Of a stretch of 64,000 nucleotides of DNA, positions 43,160-53,083 are shown piece after piece. The notes beneath the pieces are model-generated. The model worked only from the letters and a program-made list of their open reading frames with translations. It was not told the origin of the DNA and ran no database searches. Position 1 is the first letter of the stretch. Each line of letters opens with the position of its first letter. Location: assembly GCF_051488685.1 (NCBI RefSeq), contig NZ_JBPSEH010000010.1:28909-92908 (forward strand), given 5' to 3'. The DNA is from Melioribacter sp051488685 (GTDB lineage: Bacteria; Bacteroidota; Ignavibacteria; Ignavibacteriales; Melioribacteraceae). The translations under genes were made by a program, and so were the position numbers.

Positions 43160-45394
43160 TTATTCAACTACGATTTCATCTATAAAGAGCCAGGCTTTAT
43201 GACCCGCTCCTGGATGCCATTCGGGGCATACTTTTATACTTTCAGCGAATACTTTTATAAAACGGGCTCTGGCTGCACTATAATCCACCTGAAATTCTTT
43301 TACGATTATTTCAGAATTTTGTTGTGGGGTAGTGTTTGTTATTACTTTTTCGTCTGTAAATTCAGTTCCGTCGTCTGAGATTGAAATAATAACTTTTTGT
43401 GGAAGGAATACCCACGAGTTTGAATTTAATATGAAACGAGGTACAACTTTCGAAATTTCCTTTATAGAACCTAAGTCAATAATTGCCTCGAAATCAACAC
43501 CGTGGTACCCCTGCCACATACCATCGTGAAAATCGTTTGTCCCTCTTATTCCATCGACTAAAGAATTGTCGCCATTAGCCCTGTAATGCAGGCTGTAACT
43601 GTTAATTAATCTTATATCTTTTCCAACGGCCTTATGAAAAATGAAATCGAAGTTAATCTTTTTATCCAAAAAAACTGTATCTCTGAAAGCTGCGGCCACA
43701 AGCTTTGTCGTGTTGCCAATTAATATTGGTTCTTTATAAATATTTGCCCTGTACGTAGGCATTATTCCGTTCGTTGTATAACGGAGATCGATGCCTTCTT
43801 GATGGATGTCGAAGGTGACTCTATACTGGTTATTATCGCTGTCGTGGTCAATTTTATATGTAATCAGTTTTGACTCCCTTCCGTATTTAATGCCCAGTGC
43901 AGCAAGGTCATCGTATTTGAATTTAAGACGTTTGTAGAATTCGTCATAATTTTTCTGGCTGTTTGTCCAGAATACTTCTGAAAGGGCAAGAATACGGGGA
44001 AAAAGTTGAGTGTCTACTTTTTCCTGAGGGCAATGTTCTGTCCATAAATTGACTTCGCTTCCTATCACGTAAGCTGCTTCTTCTGCGTTAAGTTCTTCGG
44101 GGACTGGTTCAAATGAATATGCTATTTTGAGATCAAGATTATCCGGGTCATAGTTTAGATATGTATGCGAAGTAGGAGAACAAATAGTTGCATGTTTTTG
44201 ATGCGCCGCTGCTATTGCACCGTCGTGTCCCTGCCAGGATTGAACTATTACTCCGGGGGCAAGTCCTCCTTCAAGTATTTCATCCCAGCCAATTGCCACC
44301 TTGCCTTTCGATTCTAAATATTTGACAATCCGTTTTACGAAATAACTTTGCAATTCTTTCTCATCTTTTAAACCTTCCGATTTGATTCTCGCCTGACAGC
44401 GGGGGCAGTTTTTCCATCTGTCTTTCGGAACTTCATCGCCGCCGATATGAATATACTTCCCGGGGAATAGTTGAATTACTTCATCCAGTATATTCTCCAG
44501 GAAGATAAAAGTAGAATCTCTGCCGGCACAATAAACATCTTTCATAACGCCCCACATATTTGTAACCTGGAAGGGTCCACCTGTACAGGAATTTTCAGGA
44601 TAAGCTGCCAGTGAAGCGAGGCAATGACCTGGCATTTCAATTTCTGGAACCACATTTATATATCTGCTTTGTGCATAGTCTACAATTTCTTTTATATCCT
44701 CCTGAGTATAGTATCCCCCGTAAATTGAATCGTCGGCTTCTTTTCGCCATGCCCCAATTTCGGTTAATTTGGGATATTTCTTGATTTCGATTCTCCACCC
44801 CTGGTCGTCGGTAAAATGCCAGTGAAGAGTATTGAACTTGAAATACGCGAGAATGTCGATGTACCTTTTGATGAAATTTTTACTCATAAAATGGCGGCTA
44901 CAGTCGAGATTCAAACCCCGCCACTGAAATCGTGGTTTGTCTTCGATTTTGCAAGCGGCTAATTTGAATGGCTGACCGTTCCGTTTCATTTTTACTTCGG
45001 GGGGGATAAGCTGGAATATTGTTTGAATCCCTCTAAAAATTCCTTCGTCTGTATTAGCATAAATATGAATTGTTGATTCGTTAATCTCGATGTTATACGC
45101 TTCCTCGTCGCTTTCAGATGGTAATTTACCCAATTCAAAGGTTATTGTTTTGTTTTTAGTTGTATTGTTGAGTAGACTAATACCTGTCAGTTCAAATATT
45201 CTATTTGTAAAATAAGCTGTTAATTTATTATTAGTTGATATGACGCTTATTTTATTGTCAAAGGTAAACATCCCTTTCAATGGAATAACTTTCTCCGGTT
45301 TAGGAATCAGCGATTGTAATGCGCTGTTTTGTCCATAATATTTAGGAGTTATAGATAACAGTAACCCAATCATAATTACGGCAGAAAGCTTCAT
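43160..45394 (-). CDS. Exported GH20 beta-N-acetylhexosaminidase with chitobiase-C and F5/8-like modules
   Basis: The start at 45394 was chosen because GGAGG lies exactly 5 bases before it; an upstream in-frame ATG at 45406 overlaps that site. The 744-residue protein has a signal peptide (MKLSAVIMIGLLLSITP, cleavage near YGQ). A GH20b domain (about 25-145) is followed by the catalytic barrel (150-495) with RGLNLDCSRHFM, LHWHFTDDQGWRIEIK, PEIEMPGH and HIGGDEVPK holding the catalytic Asp320-Glu321 pair. The C-terminal chitobiase-like domain (515-590) and F5/8-like domain (600-744; ending CPEWHPGAGHKAWLFIDEI) match those of the neighbouring GH29 and GH92. It removes terminal beta-GlcNAc or GalNAc outside the cytoplasm. 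It heads the minus-strand operon with two fucosidases. Confidence 0.94.
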   Translation of the reverse strand: MKLSAVIMIGLLLSITPKYYGQNSALQSLIPKPEKVIPLKGMFTFDNKISVISTNNKLTAYFTNRIFELTGISLLNNTTKNKTITFELGKLPSESDEEAYNIEINESTIHIYANTDEGIFRGIQTIFQLIPPEVKMKRNGQPFKLAACKIEDKPRFQWRGLNLDCSRHFMSKNFIKRYIDILAYFKFNTLHWHFTDDQGWRIEIKKYPKLTEIGAWRKEADDSIYGGYYTQEDIKEIVDYAQSRYINVVPEIEMPGHCLASLAAYPENSCTGGPFQVTNMWGVMKDVYCAGRDSTFIFLENILDEVIQLFPGKYIHIGGDEVPKDRWKNCPRCQARIKSEGLKDEKELQSYFVKRIVKYLESKGKVAIGWDEILEGGLAPGVIVQSWQGHDGAIAAAHQKHATICSPTSHTYLNYDPDNLDLKIAYSFEPVPEELNAEEAAYVIGSEVNLWTEHCPQEKVDTQLFPRILALSEVFWTNSQKNYDEFYKRLKFKYDDLAALGIKYGRESKLITYKIDHDSDNNQYRVTFDIHQEGIDLRYTTNGIMPTYRANIYKEPILIGNTTKLVAAAFRDTVFLDKKINFDFIFHKAVGKDIRLINSYSLHYRANGDNSLVDGIRGTNDFHDGMWQGYHGVDFEAIIDLGSIKEISKVVPRFILNSNSWVFLPQKVIISISDDGTEFTDEKVITNTTPQQNSEIIVKEFQVDYSAARARFIKVFAESIKVCPEWHPGAGHKAWLFIDEIVVE

Positions 45395-45523
45395 AACTGC
45401 CTCCATTGTATTTTTTTATAAAAAATATACCTTTGACAATAATATGCAAAAAATCAAAAAAATACTAAAATTATTTTGGCAATTTATAAAAAAATAGTTA
45501 AAATAGTTTTATTAAATACGGCG

Positions 45524-45542
45524 TTTATTTTCATAAAATAAA
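45524..45542. promoter_or_regulatory. Candidate ROK-repressor operator between divergent GH20 and symporter genes
   Basis: TTTATTTTCATAAAATAAA is a perfect 8-base inverted repeat around CAT. Its half-sites match the TTATTT/AAATAA core known for the ROK regulators Mlc and NagC of E. coli, though with a 5-base and not 9-base spacer. It lies in the 222-bp divergent intergenic region, 75 bp before the symporter gene and 130 bp from the GH20 start, and a ROK repressor gene is four genes downstream. Confidence 0.4.
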
Positions 45543-45616
45543 AACGTTCTAAAAATAAAGTTACTTAAATTAAAGAATTCTGCTTTCACTTAAAATCTAA
45601 AAAATATGGTGATTTT

Positions 45617-47545
45617 ATGGATTTAACTTTTTATGAATGGTTAATAGTAGCCGTAGTAATGAGCTTTTCTTTCTACGGGGTTTATCTAAGTAAAAGACAT
45701 GTAAAAAGTGTGGCCGATTTTTTGTCGGCAGGTCGTTCTGCAGGCAGATATATGATAACAGTATCTCAAGGAATGGCTGCAATTGGAGCCATTACCATTG
45801 TTGGTCAGTGGGAAATGAATTATGTAGCCGGTTTTGTGCTGCGCTGGTGGGAGTTTATAATGGCTGTTGTACTCTTAATTGTAACCGTTAGCGGATGGGT
45901 TATCTACAGATTCAGACAGACAAGGGCATTAACTGTAGCACAATTCCTCGAAATGAGATACAGCCGAAATTTTAGAATTTATGCAGGTATACTGGCGTTC
46001 ATATCGGGACTACTGAATTTTGGAATTTTTCCAGCTGTCAGTGCTCGCTTTATTATTTATTTTTGCCGACTCCCATTGAGTTTTCAATTCTTGGGAGTTG
46101 AATTTTCCACATTCCCAGTAACTATGGCTCTTTTGTTGGTAGTCTCTCTCTATTTTGTTTTTGTAGGTGGACAGGTGGCTATAATAGTTACCGAATTTAT
46201 ACAGGGCATTTTCTTAAACATAACATTTATTGCTATCCTCGTTTTTTGTCTTTTCTTCGTCAACTGGGAGCAAATAATGCAGGCTGTAAGTACTGTTCCA
46301 AAAAACGCTTCTTTGATTAATCCTTTTAAGGCGAGTGAGGTTCAGGATTTTAATTTCTGGTATTTTCTAATTAATGTTGTTGGAATTATCTATGGTAAAA
46401 TGTCATGGCAGGGAGGACAGGGATATTATTCTTCTGCCAAAAGCGCCCATGAAGCTAAAATGGGTGAAGTGCTGGCAAACTTCAGAGATATTCCAAGGTG
46501 GTTATTCTATATATTCGTCCCGGTTGTGGCTTTTACCATTTTGCACCATGTGGATTTTTCAAATGTGTCGATGGCAGTCGAAAAAACATTGAATGGAATC
46601 GATAACAAAGCTGTTCAAAACCAGTTAAGAGTTCCTCTTGTTTTTTCCGAAATATTACCTTTCTACTTGAGAGGTGCACTGCTTGCGGTAATGATTATGG
46701 CGACTGTTGGTACAAACAGTTCATATATGCATTCATGGGGCAGCATCTTTATCCAGGATGTTGTTCTACCTTTCAGGAAAAAGAAATTTTCTCACGAACA
46801 ACACCTCAAGGTTCTCCGTTATTCGATACTGGGTGTTTGTGTATTTATTTTTCTCTTTAGTTTATTTTTCCCGATGACCGAATATATTTTTCTCTACTTT
46901 GCTATTACAGCAGCAATTTTTGTTGGCGGCTCGGGTTCAGTCATTATCGGAGGGCTTTACTGGAAATATGGTACTACTGCAGCGGCTTGGGTCTCGCTCA
47001 CTATCGGTTCGATTGTCGCTGTAAGCGGTATAATACTTCAACAAATTTATCCTGATTTTCCAATAAATGGACAATATTTCTGGGCAATTTCGATGGGAGT
47101 TTCGTCTCTCAGCTATATCCTTGTTTCGTTGTTGGGAAAAAGACAGGAATTTAATATGGATAAAATGTTACACCGCGGTCAATATGCAATTAAAGACGAG
47201 AGCATCGTTGTCAACGAGGTCCCTCTAAAAGGGTTTCGTATGCTCGGTATAGGTAAAGAATTTACGAAAGGTGATAAACTGATTTATATCATTTCGTATG
47301 TGTGGACATTTGCATGGGTAATGGTTTTTATTATAGGTACGATATGGAATCTTTTATACGATGTACCTGATTCGGTTTGGCTGGCTTTCTGGAGAAAGTA
47401 TGTCGAAATAAATCTTGCAGTTTCATTCGTTATTATCATCTGGTTCATAATTGGCGGAACCGTCGATTTTAAGGATATGATGAACCGTCTGAAAACCATG
47501 ACCAGAGATTATAACGATGACGGCACAGTTAACAACAATGAATAA
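45617..47545 (+). CDS. Sodium:solute symporter (SSS family)
   Basis: The 642-residue protein has about thirteen to fifteen helices. Family marks include KRHVKSVADFLSAGRSAGRYM after helix 1 (the SSS NxxxFFLAGR-like loop), WQGGQGYYSSAKSAHEAKMG in the middle, and the GTNSSYMHSWGSIFIQDVV segment near a sodium site. A soluble cytoplasmic tail ends it. It is the first gene of a plus-strand operon with an esterase-like hydrolase, GH92, ROK repressor and a second symporter, and it is divergent from the GH20 operon across a candidate operator. SSS carriers import sugars, sialic acid, amino acids or carboxylates with Na+; a monosaccharide from the glycan is the likely substrate. The exact sugar is unknown. 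Confidence 0.9.
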   Translation: MDLTFYEWLIVAVVMSFSFYGVYLSKRHVKSVADFLSAGRSAGRYMITVSQGMAAIGAITIVGQWEMNYVAGFVLRWWEFIMAVVLLIVTVSGWVIYRFRQTRALTVAQFLEMRYSRNFRIYAGILAFISGLLNFGIFPAVSARFIIYFCRLPLSFQFLGVEFSTFPVTMALLLVVSLYFVFVGGQVAIIVTEFIQGIFLNITFIAILVFCLFFVNWEQIMQAVSTVPKNASLINPFKASEVQDFNFWYFLINVVGIIYGKMSWQGGQGYYSSAKSAHEAKMGEVLANFRDIPRWLFYIFVPVVAFTILHHVDFSNVSMAVEKTLNGIDNKAVQNQLRVPLVFSEILPFYLRGALLAVMIMATVGTNSSYMHSWGSIFIQDVVLPFRKKKFSHEQHLKVLRYSILGVCVFIFLFSLFFPMTEYIFLYFAITAAIFVGGSGSVIIGGLYWKYGTTAAAWVSLTIGSIVAVSGIILQQIYPDFPINGQYFWAISMGVSSLSYILVSLLGKRQEFNMDKMLHRGQYAIKDESIVVNEVPLKGFRMLGIGKEFTKGDKLIYIISYVWTFAWVMVFIIGTIWNLLYDVPDSVWLAFWRKYVEINLAVSFVIIIWFIIGGTVDFKDMMNRLKTMTRDYNDDGTVNNNE

Positions 47546-47556
47546 ACGAGGCTAAT

Positions 47557-50073
47557 ATGAAAACCAGAGTATTAATTTCATTTCTTGTGCTATTTTTTAC
47601 ATTGTTAAACTTAAATGCTCAGACCTCTGATACGATATTAATAAAAGACGGATTAGCTATCCAGATGGACTATCCCTATAGAGATAATGTAATTAGTCCC
47701 GATCCGATTGTCGGTTCAATTGTTACCGATAACTGGAAAGAGCCCACTGCAGGAGAGAAAATTAAAAAAGGTGATAAAATTATCGGACAATGGCGTAAAA
47801 TTGATGCCGATGAGAACGGCTGGTTCAATGCCCCTGAATTACAAAACGGTTATGTCTATATGAAATATAATTCTGAAAGAGACAAAATCGTTTTACTTGA
47901 AGCAATGGGTCACTCTTTTGTTTTTGTGAATGGCACTATGAGAAGCGGTAATCCTTACAGAACAAAGGATATATATGAAGCGTGGGAACCCAGGTTTGAT
48001 TATTCATTAATTCCCGTTGAATTTAAAAAAGGTGTTAACTATCTTGTTTTCCGATGCAATAGAAGTGGGGCATTAAAAGTAAAAATTCATCAAAATATTC
48101 CTCCAATTCTTTTCAGTAAAGAAGACCTTACTGTACCCGATTTGATCATCGATCAACCAACCTCGTCCTTCGGTGCCATTTTATTAATAAATGCTGATAA
48201 CCGAAAATTGAACAACTTGTTTATTAAAACTTATGCAGGTAGTTCTATAGTAGGAAGTATACCAGCATATTCGAAACTTCCCGTAATTAATCCGCTTTCA
48301 GTTTATAAAGCACCTTTTAAGATTGAACTTCCTGCAGTAGATAAAAGGGACGTTATTAAGCTGACGATTGACCTTGTAGAAAAATCGAATCATGGAGAAA
48401 AAATTTTAATTTCAGAACGAATTGAACTGAAAGTAGTAGATAGATTTGAAACGAGAAGAGAAACATTTATCAGTAAACTAGATGGAAGCGTACAATATTA
48501 TGCTGTTAATCCGCCGCTTGAGTTGAAAAACAAACCAGCTCTCTTTCTGAGCTTGCACGGAGCCGGCGTCGAAGCAATTAACCAGGCTAGTTCCTATGGT
48601 CATAAAAATTGGGGATATATTGTAGCTCCTACAAACAGAAGACCATACGGTTTTAATTGGGAGAACTGGGGCAGAATTGATGCTCTTGAAGTACTTGAAA
48701 TTGCGCTGAAGAAATTTAACATTGACGAAGAGAGAGTTTATTTGACAGGACATTCGATGGGAGGACACGGTACCTGGCAGCTCGGTATTAATTATCCCGA
48801 CCGTTTTGCAGCCATCGGACCAAGCGCTGGATGGATTAGCATCTGGTCGTATCGAATTAGAAATCTAATCGATACATCAGACGTAAAAGAAATGCTGGTT
48901 CGCTCATCAAAACAGAGCGACACTTATCAATTTGCCAAAAATCTCAGCAAAAACGGGATCTATGTTATTCACGGTGATGCAGACGACAATGTGCCGATAT
49001 CTCAAGCTGAATCGATGCTGGAGGTGGTTTCTAAGTTTCATAAGGATTACGAATTCCATATTGAAAAAGGTGCCGGACATTGGTGGGATAATTCCGACGA
49101 AATTGGTGCAGATTGCGTGGACTGGATGCCAATGTTCGATTTCTTTGCGCGCCATTCCATTCCAAAAAAACAGATGATCAGAAAAGTTGAATTTACAACG
49201 GCTAACCCAGCTATTTCATCAAAATATTATTGGATAGAAATTATTAATCAGGAAAGACAACAAAAACCAAGCAAAGTAGATTTCACGCTGGAATACGGCA
49301 AAAGAGTTTTTAAAGGAGTAACTGATAATATATGTTATTTAATGCTTGACGTTTCGGTACTAAATTCAGGTTTGCCTTTTTCCGTAGAAATTGATGGACA
49401 GAAAATTGAGAATATCCATGTAACTCCGGACTATAAATTATATCTTCGTAAAAATGGCGGAATATGGGAAATCGCCACCAAACCGGATGCTGGAAATAAA
49501 AATCCTACGCGCCTTGGAAACATAAGAGAAGTATTGAATAACAATGTTTTATTTGTATATGGTACCCACGGAACAAAAGAAGAAAACAAATGGGCTTATG
49601 AGAAAGCTCGGTTTGATGCAGAGTATTTGTGGTATCAGGGAAATTCGGCAATCGAGGTTATTGAAGATGATCAATTCGATCCACTTGTTTATAAAGACAG
49701 AAATGTTGTACTCTACGGTAATGCTGCCACTAATTCGGCCTGGAATAAATTATTGAAAGATTCCCCTGTCAACGTTGAAAAAGGAAAAATTAAAATAGGA
49801 GACAAAATTTACTCCGGCAAAGATTTATCTTGTCTAATGATCAGACCGAGAAGAGACAGTGATATAGCCAGCGTAGCCGTTGTTGCAGGCACCGGAATAA
49901 AAGGAATGAAACTGGCAGAATTAGCTCAATATTATCACCCTTATCTTAGTTTTCCGGATATTGTGGTTTTTGACAGCAATATTCTCGATTCGGATGAAAA
50001 TGGAATTCGTTATATCGGTTATTTCGGAAACGACTGGAGCATTGAAAATGGTGAATTTATAAATAAGTTTTAG
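47557..50073 (+). CDS. Exported alpha/beta-hydrolase (esterase or prolyl-oligopeptidase-like) of the glycan locus
   Basis: The 838-residue protein has a signal peptide (MKTRVLISFLVLFFTLLNLNAQ). An N-terminal beta-rich half (about 25-310) resembles a galactose-binding-like module without clear motif. The hydrolase domain (about 315-550) has a canonical nucleophile elbow GHSMGGHGTW, an acidic residue in HGDADDNVPISQ and a His in GAGHWWDN, completing a Ser-Asp-His triad; SLHGAGVEA supplies the oxyanion region. The last 280 residues are of unknown fold. The triad type is that of esterase/PHB-depolymerase-like or S9-like enzymes. In this operon it may remove acyl groups from the glycan or cut the peptide; the sequence does not decide. 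It lies 11 bp after the symporter and 8 bp before GH92. Confidence 0.8.
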   Translation: MKTRVLISFLVLFFTLLNLNAQTSDTILIKDGLAIQMDYPYRDNVISPDPIVGSIVTDNWKEPTAGEKIKKGDKIIGQWRKIDADENGWFNAPELQNGYVYMKYNSERDKIVLLEAMGHSFVFVNGTMRSGNPYRTKDIYEAWEPRFDYSLIPVEFKKGVNYLVFRCNRSGALKVKIHQNIPPILFSKEDLTVPDLIIDQPTSSFGAILLINADNRKLNNLFIKTYAGSSIVGSIPAYSKLPVINPLSVYKAPFKIELPAVDKRDVIKLTIDLVEKSNHGEKILISERIELKVVDRFETRRETFISKLDGSVQYYAVNPPLELKNKPALFLSLHGAGVEAINQASSYGHKNWGYIVAPTNRRPYGFNWENWGRIDALEVLEIALKKFNIDEERVYLTGHSMGGHGTWQLGINYPDRFAAIGPSAGWISIWSYRIRNLIDTSDVKEMLVRSSKQSDTYQFAKNLSKNGIYVIHGDADDNVPISQAESMLEVVSKFHKDYEFHIEKGAGHWWDNSDEIGADCVDWMPMFDFFARHSIPKKQMIRKVEFTTANPAISSKYYWIEIINQERQQKPSKVDFTLEYGKRVFKGVTDNICYLMLDVSVLNSGLPFSVEIDGQKIENIHVTPDYKLYLRKNGGIWEIATKPDAGNKNPTRLGNIREVLNNNVLFVYGTHGTKEENKWAYEKARFDAEYLWYQGNSAIEVIEDDQFDPLVYKDRNVVLYGNAATNSAWNKLLKDSPVNVEKGKIKIGDKIYSGKDLSCLMIRPRRDSDIASVAVVAGTGIKGMKLAELAQYYHPYLSFPDIVVFDSNILDSDENGIRYIGYFGNDWSIENGEFINKF

Positions 50074-50081
50074 GTACTTAT

Positions 50082-53021
50082 ATGAAAATCATTAAATATT
50101 TCTTTGCCATAGTTTTTACAGGTGCAGTTTGCATTGTCGCACAAAGTAAACTTACACAATTTGTGAATCCATTCGTCGGAACTGACGGACATGGTCATAC
50201 ATATCCAGGCGCCACTTTACCATTCGGTATGGTACAGCTAAGTCCTGATACGGATACTGAAGGATGGGATTGGTGCTCAGGCTATCATTATTCAGATAAT
50301 TCATTAATTGGATTCAGTCATACTCACCTCAGTGGCACGGGCTGTGGCGACTACGGTGATATTTTATTTATGCCTACAACAGGTAAATTGAAAATTGAAC
50401 CGGGTTCAAAAAATAATCCGGATTCCGGTTATCGCTCTCGTTTCAGACATGAATCTGAGATTGCTGAACCTGGTTTTTATTCAGTCTTTCTCGATGATTA
50501 TAAAATTAAAGTGGAACTAACTGTTACAAAAAGAGCAGGATATCATAAATATATCTTCCCGAAATCCGATAGTTCTCATATTCTCATTGACCTGAAACAC
50601 GGAATTCAGGACAGAGTAATCGATTCAAAAATAATTATTGTTAATGATACAATAGTAAAGGGATACAGAAGATCAACAGGATGGGCTAAGGACCATACAA
50701 TTTTTTTCTTTGCAGTTCTCTCCAGGCCCATCGAATCTTACTCAATTTTTAAGAACGGAAAAACTGTCAATTCTAATAAAGCATCGGGCAATAACATAAA
50801 AGTCGCTCTCCATTATAAAACCGAAGCCAACGAAAAGATCTTTGTCAAAGTTGGAATCTCGCATACGAGTCTGGAAGGAGCGGAAAAAAATCTAAGACAC
50901 GAGATTAATAACAAAGATTTCGAAAGTATAAAAAAAGAGGCTGAGAGCGAATGGGAAAAACGCCTCTCCTCAATTATCATTGAAGATTTAGATGTAACCA
51001 AAAAAAGAATCTTTTATACTGCACTATATCACGCTTTTCTAAGTCCTAATATTCAATCAGATGTTGACGGCCGGTATATTGGCATGGATGGAAAGATTCA
51101 TAAGGAGGGAAATTTTACCCTCTATACGGTTTTCTCACTATGGGATACCTTTAGAGCGCTTCATCCTTTGTTTACACTAATTGCTCCAGAAGAAAATGTT
51201 GATATGATAAATTCAATGCTGCGTAAGTACGAAGAAAGCGGTCAATTGCCGATATGGGAACTCGCCTCGAATGAAACAGGCACTATGATTGGTTATCATT
51301 CAGTCCCTGTAATTGCAGATGCTATAATTAAAAATTTGCCTGGTATCGATATAAATCTTGCTCTAAAAGCCATGAATAGCTCTGCAATGTCCGATTTTCG
51401 GGGACTCGATGTTTATAAGGAAATGGGTTATATACCTTCTGATTACGAGCACGAGAGCGTGTCAAAAACTCTTGAATATTCGTACGATGACTGGTGCATA
51501 GCTCAAATTGCCAATCGAGCTGGTAATAAAGACGCATATCATTATTATCTCGAACGCTCAAAATACTATGTCAATCTTTTTGATCCGGTAACACGTTTTT
51601 TCAGACCCAAGAAGAATGGGAAATGGGTTTCTCCTTTTGATCCTTATGTTGTCAGCAGGGATTATACTGAGGCAAATTCATGGCAGTATAGCTTTTTTGT
51701 GCCTCACGATGTCAATGGTCTGATTGACCTTTACGGTAGTGACGAGAATTTCGAAAACAGACTCGACGAGCTGTTTAATGCCAATACAGAATTAAAAGGG
51801 CGACATCAGCCGGATATTTCGGGACTTATAGGTCAATATGCTCACGGCAACGAACCGAGTCACCATATTGCCTATCTTTATAACTATGTAGGGAAACCGT
51901 ATAAAACTCAGGAAATTGTAGATAAAATTCTGAATACATTGTATACTGACAAACCTGATGGATTAAGCGGTAATGAAGACTGCGGGCAGATGTCCGCCTG
52001 GTATGTTTTAAGCAGTCTCGGATTTTATCCAGTTTGCCCGGGAAGTAACGAATATATTATTGGTAAACCTCACTTTGAAAAAGCAGTAATCAATTTCACA
52101 AATGGTAAATCGTTCGAAATTAAGACCGAGAATTTATCAGATAGAAATATTTATATAAAATCAGCAATACTAAATGGTTTGAACCATTCTGAATCGTATA
52201 TAACCCATGAAGATATTATAAATGGCGGAAGTATAGTCTTTGAGATGACCGATAAACCAACGAATTGGGGATATAATAAATCCGACAGACCACACTCTTA
52301 TGTCGATCTCCAGTTCATTCCGATTCCTTTTATTAAAAGCGGTGAAAAAGTATTTAAAGGCGAAACAGTGATTGAATTGGAAAGTATAGACGCAGCGGAA
52401 ATTTATTATACCCTGGACGACTCTGACCCGATAACAAACGGCAAATTGTATAATAAGCCATTAATTCTAAATAATTCGAGTCAGCTTAAATTTGTATCGA
52501 CTAAAAATGGCAAATACAGTAAAGTAGTAACTTCCGAATTTCACGAGGTACCGAGTGATTGGGATATTCATTATAATACTACGTTTGACAATCCATATAC
52601 AGGAGGAGGAAAGTGGGGACTGATAGACGGTATTAAAGGAAATGAAAATTTTAATTCGGATGCATGGCAGGGATATGAAGGAAAAAATCTCGATGTAATT
52701 ATAGATCTTGGAAAATCTATGAAAATAAATAAATTATCGGTAAGTTTTCTCCAGAATATCGGTTCGTGGATTTTTCTACCTGAAAAAGTTGATTTTTATT
52801 TATCCATCGATGGAATGAACTATGTAAATGTTTATAGCGGGGAATATAAGTTAGCCGAGTACGATAAATTCGAAGGAATTAAGAGTTTCAGTGTCGAACT
52901 CAAAAATAGTGAAGCCCGATATATTAAAATAATCGGAAAAAATATTGGATTGTGTCCTTCCTGGCATCCTGGAAGTGGTGGAAAAGCATGGATCTTTGTC
53001 GATGAGATCGACATTAATTAA
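50082..53021 (+). CDS. Exported GH92 alpha-mannosidase with chitobiase-C and F5/8-like modules
   Basis: The 979-residue protein has a signal peptide (to about residue 20, IVAQ). GH92 features are continuous: FVNPFVGTDGHGHTYPGATLP, GYHYSDNSLIGFSHTHLSGTG, FTLYTVFSLWDTFRALHPL, GQLPIWELASNETGTMIGYH, GHGNEPSHHIAYLYNY-like AHGNEPSHHIAYLYN, and GNEDCGQMSAWYVLSSLGFYP, which includes the catalytic acid and calcium-site residues. After residue 745 come a chitobiase-C-terminal-like domain (IYYTLDDSDPITNG) and an F5/8-like domain ending CPSWHPGSGGKAWIFVDEI, shared with GH20 and GH29. GH92 enzymes are calcium-dependent inverting exo-alpha-mannosidases (1,2, 1,3, 1,4 or 1,6) central to high-mannose N-glycan use in Bacteroidota. 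Confidence 0.95.
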   Translation: MKIIKYFFAIVFTGAVCIVAQSKLTQFVNPFVGTDGHGHTYPGATLPFGMVQLSPDTDTEGWDWCSGYHYSDNSLIGFSHTHLSGTGCGDYGDILFMPTTGKLKIEPGSKNNPDSGYRSRFRHESEIAEPGFYSVFLDDYKIKVELTVTKRAGYHKYIFPKSDSSHILIDLKHGIQDRVIDSKIIIVNDTIVKGYRRSTGWAKDHTIFFFAVLSRPIESYSIFKNGKTVNSNKASGNNIKVALHYKTEANEKIFVKVGISHTSLEGAEKNLRHEINNKDFESIKKEAESEWEKRLSSIIIEDLDVTKKRIFYTALYHAFLSPNIQSDVDGRYIGMDGKIHKEGNFTLYTVFSLWDTFRALHPLFTLIAPEENVDMINSMLRKYEESGQLPIWELASNETGTMIGYHSVPVIADAIIKNLPGIDINLALKAMNSSAMSDFRGLDVYKEMGYIPSDYEHESVSKTLEYSYDDWCIAQIANRAGNKDAYHYYLERSKYYVNLFDPVTRFFRPKKNGKWVSPFDPYVVSRDYTEANSWQYSFFVPHDVNGLIDLYGSDENFENRLDELFNANTELKGRHQPDISGLIGQYAHGNEPSHHIAYLYNYVGKPYKTQEIVDKILNTLYTDKPDGLSGNEDCGQMSAWYVLSSLGFYPVCPGSNEYIIGKPHFEKAVINFTNGKSFEIKTENLSDRNIYIKSAILNGLNHSESYITHEDIINGGSIVFEMTDKPTNWGYNKSDRPHSYVDLQFIPIPFIKSGEKVFKGETVIELESIDAAEIYYTLDDSDPITNGKLYNKPLILNNSSQLKFVSTKNGKYSKVVTSEFHEVPSDWDIHYNTTFDNPYTGGGKWGLIDGIKGNENFNSDAWQGYEGKNLDVIIDLGKSMKINKLSVSFLQNIGSWIFLPEKVDFYLSIDGMNYVNVYSGEYKLAEYDKFEGIKSFSVELKNSEARYIKIIGKNIGLCPSWHPGSGGKAWIFVDEIDIN

Positions 53022-53083
53022 AACTTGTAATTGATATCGATATGTATTATTTATATAGTTTAATTTCATAGGAACAAAAAAGA

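Noticed and set aside
45420..45616. TTTGACA at 45434 as the -35 element of the symporter promoter
   Set aside because: No convincing -10 element lies at 16-18 bases from it; the run of A makes any assignment arbitrary.
53034..53043. ATATCGATAT palindrome before the ROK repressor gene
   Set aside because: Ten bases in AT-rich DNA is easily chance and it does not match the other candidate operator.
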